From: Thioploca sp.
GTDB taxonomy: Bacteria > Pseudomonadota > Gammaproteobacteria > Beggiatoales > Beggiatoaceae
Assembly: GCA_011371325.1 (NCBI GenBank)
Contig: DRQV01000057.1
Location: 1-16,363 of the forward strand
DNA: 16,363 nucleotides
Direction: 5' to 3'
The position numbers and the translations under genes are program-made. The notes beneath the pieces are model-generated. The model searched no databases and was not told the DNA's origin. It saw nothing but the letters and a program-made list of their open reading frames with translations. Of the stretch, positions 14,797 through 16,363 are shown in pieces; position 1 is the first letter of the stretch, and every line of letters begins with the position of its first letter.

Positions 14797-14817
14797 GAAA
14801 ATCTTGGGATTTAACTC

Positions 14818-15597
14818 GTGAAGAAAAAAACTGTTTATGAACAACCGTTCAATGAACATATAAAGCATTTACTACGTCTTGAACATTTATTTGCTGGGAT
14901 TATGTACCATCTAAAAGGACCATCTGGTTGGGATAGTCGTGCAGTTATTATTGGCCTAAATCAAGTGTTAGAATTTATCATTCGTTTTGACCTTAGCAAT
15001 GAACTTAGTAAAGATTTAAGTTATTATGCTCAAACTTTAAAAAATTGGCAATCTACTCCATCAGTTGATGGTGATCGGATTGATAACCTATTAATACAAA
15101 CAACTACCTTATTAAAACAAATAGCTAAACTTGACAATGAAACTATAAACAGTTTAACCAAACAACATTTTTTAACATTACTACGTCAACGAACAGCTAT
15201 TTTAGGTGGTACTGTGTCATGCGATCTGCCGATTTTTAATCATTGGTTACAACAAACTCCTAAAACTCGTCAAACTCAACTTAATGAATGGTTATCAATA
15301 ATATTGCCGTTGTATGAAGCTACTCAACTAGTTTTATATTTGATTCGTAATAGTGTTAGCATATCACAGCAATTAGCTCCAAATGGTTTTTATCAGCAGA
15401 CCTTAAATAGTGATACAACATATCAATTAATTCAAGTTGTTATGCCACCAGAACATCCTTGTTATCCACAAATAAATAGTGGTAAACAACGTTTTACAAT
15501 TCGGTTTTTTGAATATTCACAGATTGACCAACCACCTACAAAATCACAACAGAATATTAATTTTGAATTAAGATGTTGCATGATGTCTATTGAATAA
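14818..15597 (+). CDS. zapD: Cell division protein ZapD (DUF1342)
   Basis: ZapD cross-links FtsZ filaments and helps keep the Z ring together at midcell. The 259-aa product begins with the family pattern VYEQPFNEHIKHLLRLEHLF, has RQRTAILGGTVSCDLPIFNHWL in the middle (residues about 124-144) and ends with RFTIRFFEY...FELRCC. Length agrees with the family (about 250 aa). The start is a GTG at 14818, supported by GGGA at 14806-14809 and by the family N-terminus falling directly after it; no in-frame ATG lies close by. It follows coaE by 26 nt in the usual pilD-coaE-zapD order. The small zinc protein gene yacG, often next, is absent and a response regulator follows after 38 nt. Confidence 0.93.
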   Translation: MKKKTVYEQPFNEHIKHLLRLEHLFAGIMYHLKGPSGWDSRAVIIGLNQVLEFIIRFDLSNELSKDLSYYAQTLKNWQSTPSVDGDRIDNLLIQTTTLLKQIAKLDNETINSLTKQHFLTLLRQRTAILGGTVSCDLPIFNHWLQQTPKTRQTQLNEWLSIILPLYEATQLVLYLIRNSVSISQQLAPNGFYQQTLNSDTTYQLIQVVMPPEHPCYPQINSGKQRFTIRFFEYSQIDQPPTKSQQNINFELRCCMMSIE

Positions 15598-15635
15598 TAG
15601 TCATATTTTAAAATAAACATTCAACTGGAAACATT

Positions 15636-16363
15636 ATGGATAAAATTTTCAAAGTCGGAATTTTTGGTTTAGCACCAAATGAACAAAATACGCTTGGTAG
15701 TATTTTTAAATTAGCAGCATCTCGTAGTCGGCAATATACAATGGTTGAAAAACGAGAAACGGCTGAAATAATATTAGTAGATGCTGATAATTCAGATGCC
15801 CTTGGTAATTGGAGAAGTTTCAGTGTACATCATAGCAATATTCCAGTTGTTAAAGTAGCTAAGGTAGTCCCAGATGATACTGGGGAGGCTTATTTAAAAC
15901 GACCTTTAACTTTAAAAAGAGTTTTAGAAGTTTTAGATAAAGTTACTATTGAAGCACATAAATATGTACCAGAATTAGTCATTGGTGATGGTGAGGGAAT
16001 TGATGATGAAGCTAAAAAAGCTTTACTTAGTGCAGCTGGAAATACATCTAGTAGTGGAGTAAAATCATTAGTTGTTGATGATAGTTTACCAGTTCGTAAA
16101 TCTATGGAAATTCAGTTAGGCTTATTTGGAATGGATATAGATTTTGCTGAAACTGGTGAAAAAGCTCTTGAATTCATCCAAAAAACAGTATATGACATTA
16201 TTTTTTTAGATATTATGTTGCCTGGTATTGATGGTTATAAAGTTTGTAAAGAAATAAAGTCTAATAATATGTCAAAAAACACCCCAGTAGTTATGTTAAC
16301 TGGTAAAGGCACTAGGTTTGATAAATTACGTGGAACTATGGCTGGAGCAAGTGTATATTTGAC
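15636..16363 (+). CDS. Response regulator with N-terminal receiver-like domain (3' truncated by window edge)
   Basis: The frame is open from ATG 15636 to the window end (242 codons, no stop). A GGA at 15627-15629 may serve as ribosome binding site. Residues about 145-242 form a standard receiver: D148/D149 in LVVDDSLPVRKSM, phosphosite D192 in IIFLDIMLPGIDGY, and T222 in VVMLTGKG. The conserved Lys lies just past the edge. Residues 1-105 look like a second, degenerate receiver. They have ILVDADNS where the phosphosite would be and KRPLTLKRVLEVL where a K-P loop is expected, but no N-terminal acidic pair. A linker (about 106-143) joins them. The proximity to pil genes and to a ChpA-like kinase suggests a partner role, but this is inference. 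The type of any output domain is unknown. Confidence 0.85.
   Translation, partial: MDKIFKVGIFGLAPNEQNTLGSIFKLAASRSRQYTMVEKRETAEIILVDADNSDALGNWRSFSVHHSNIPVVKVAKVVPDDTGEAYLKRPLTLKRVLEVLDKVTIEAHKYVPELVIGDGEGIDDEAKKALLSAAGNTSSSGVKSLVVDDSLPVRKSMEIQLGLFGMDIDFAETGEKALEFIQKTVYDIIFLDIMLPGIDGYKVCKEIKSNNMSKNTPVVMLTGKGTRFDKLRGTMAGASVYL

Overview
The window is AT-rich DNA, read on the + strand throughout, and looks like part of a gammaproteobacterial chromosome. The evidence is the type IV pilus order pilC-pilD-coaE-zapD, a ChpA/PilL-type chemosensory hybrid kinase, a cbb3 oxidase CcoQ-CcoP tail and a nadD-rsfS pair. ZapD and the ChpA/PilL kinase are typical of beta/gammaproteobacteria. The low GC and the decayed insertion sequence would fit a Thiotrichales/Beggiatoa-like lineage or a host-associated relative, but the genus cannot be fixed from this sequence.

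Layout: (1) 1-1069 is the 3' end of a cbb3 cytochrome oxidase operon (ccoQ partial, ccoP), closed by a long, nearly perfect hairpin at 1074-1135. (2) 1136-1422 is a spacer holding a short decayed copy of pilC 3' sequence. (3) 1423-4958 is an apparent operon: nadD (NAD synthesis), rsfS (ribosome silencing factor) and an 842-aa protein. The last looks like the C-terminal half of a pyruvate:ferredoxin oxidoreductase-type enzyme with a degenerate TPP region, a coiled coil and a C-terminal ferredoxin domain. (4) 4959-5759 has no intact gene but holds the wreck of an IS200/IS605-type tnpB. (5) 5855-11656 encodes a 1933-aa ChpA/PilL-like hybrid histidine kinase behind a good sigma70 promoter. It has five tandem histidine-less Hpt-like modules (two almost identical at DNA level), a very acidic linker, one canonical Hpt, a CheA core, CheW and a receiver. 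(6) 11788-15597 is the pilus assembly and housekeeping cluster pilC, pilD, coaE, zapD. A 344-nt gap separates pilC from pilD, and pilB is absent from its usual place. (7) 15636 to the end is a response regulator running off the window, with an unusual N-terminal receiver-like domain.

Functionally, the right two thirds centre on surface motility: PilC is the inner-membrane platform, PilD processes prepilins, and the giant kinase (plus possibly the terminal response regulator) probably controls pilus extension and retraction. The left third is respiration and basic metabolism. The least ordinary items are the 842-aa PFOR-like ferredoxin fusion tied to nadD-rsfS, the repeat-expanded kinase, and the two relics in the spacers.
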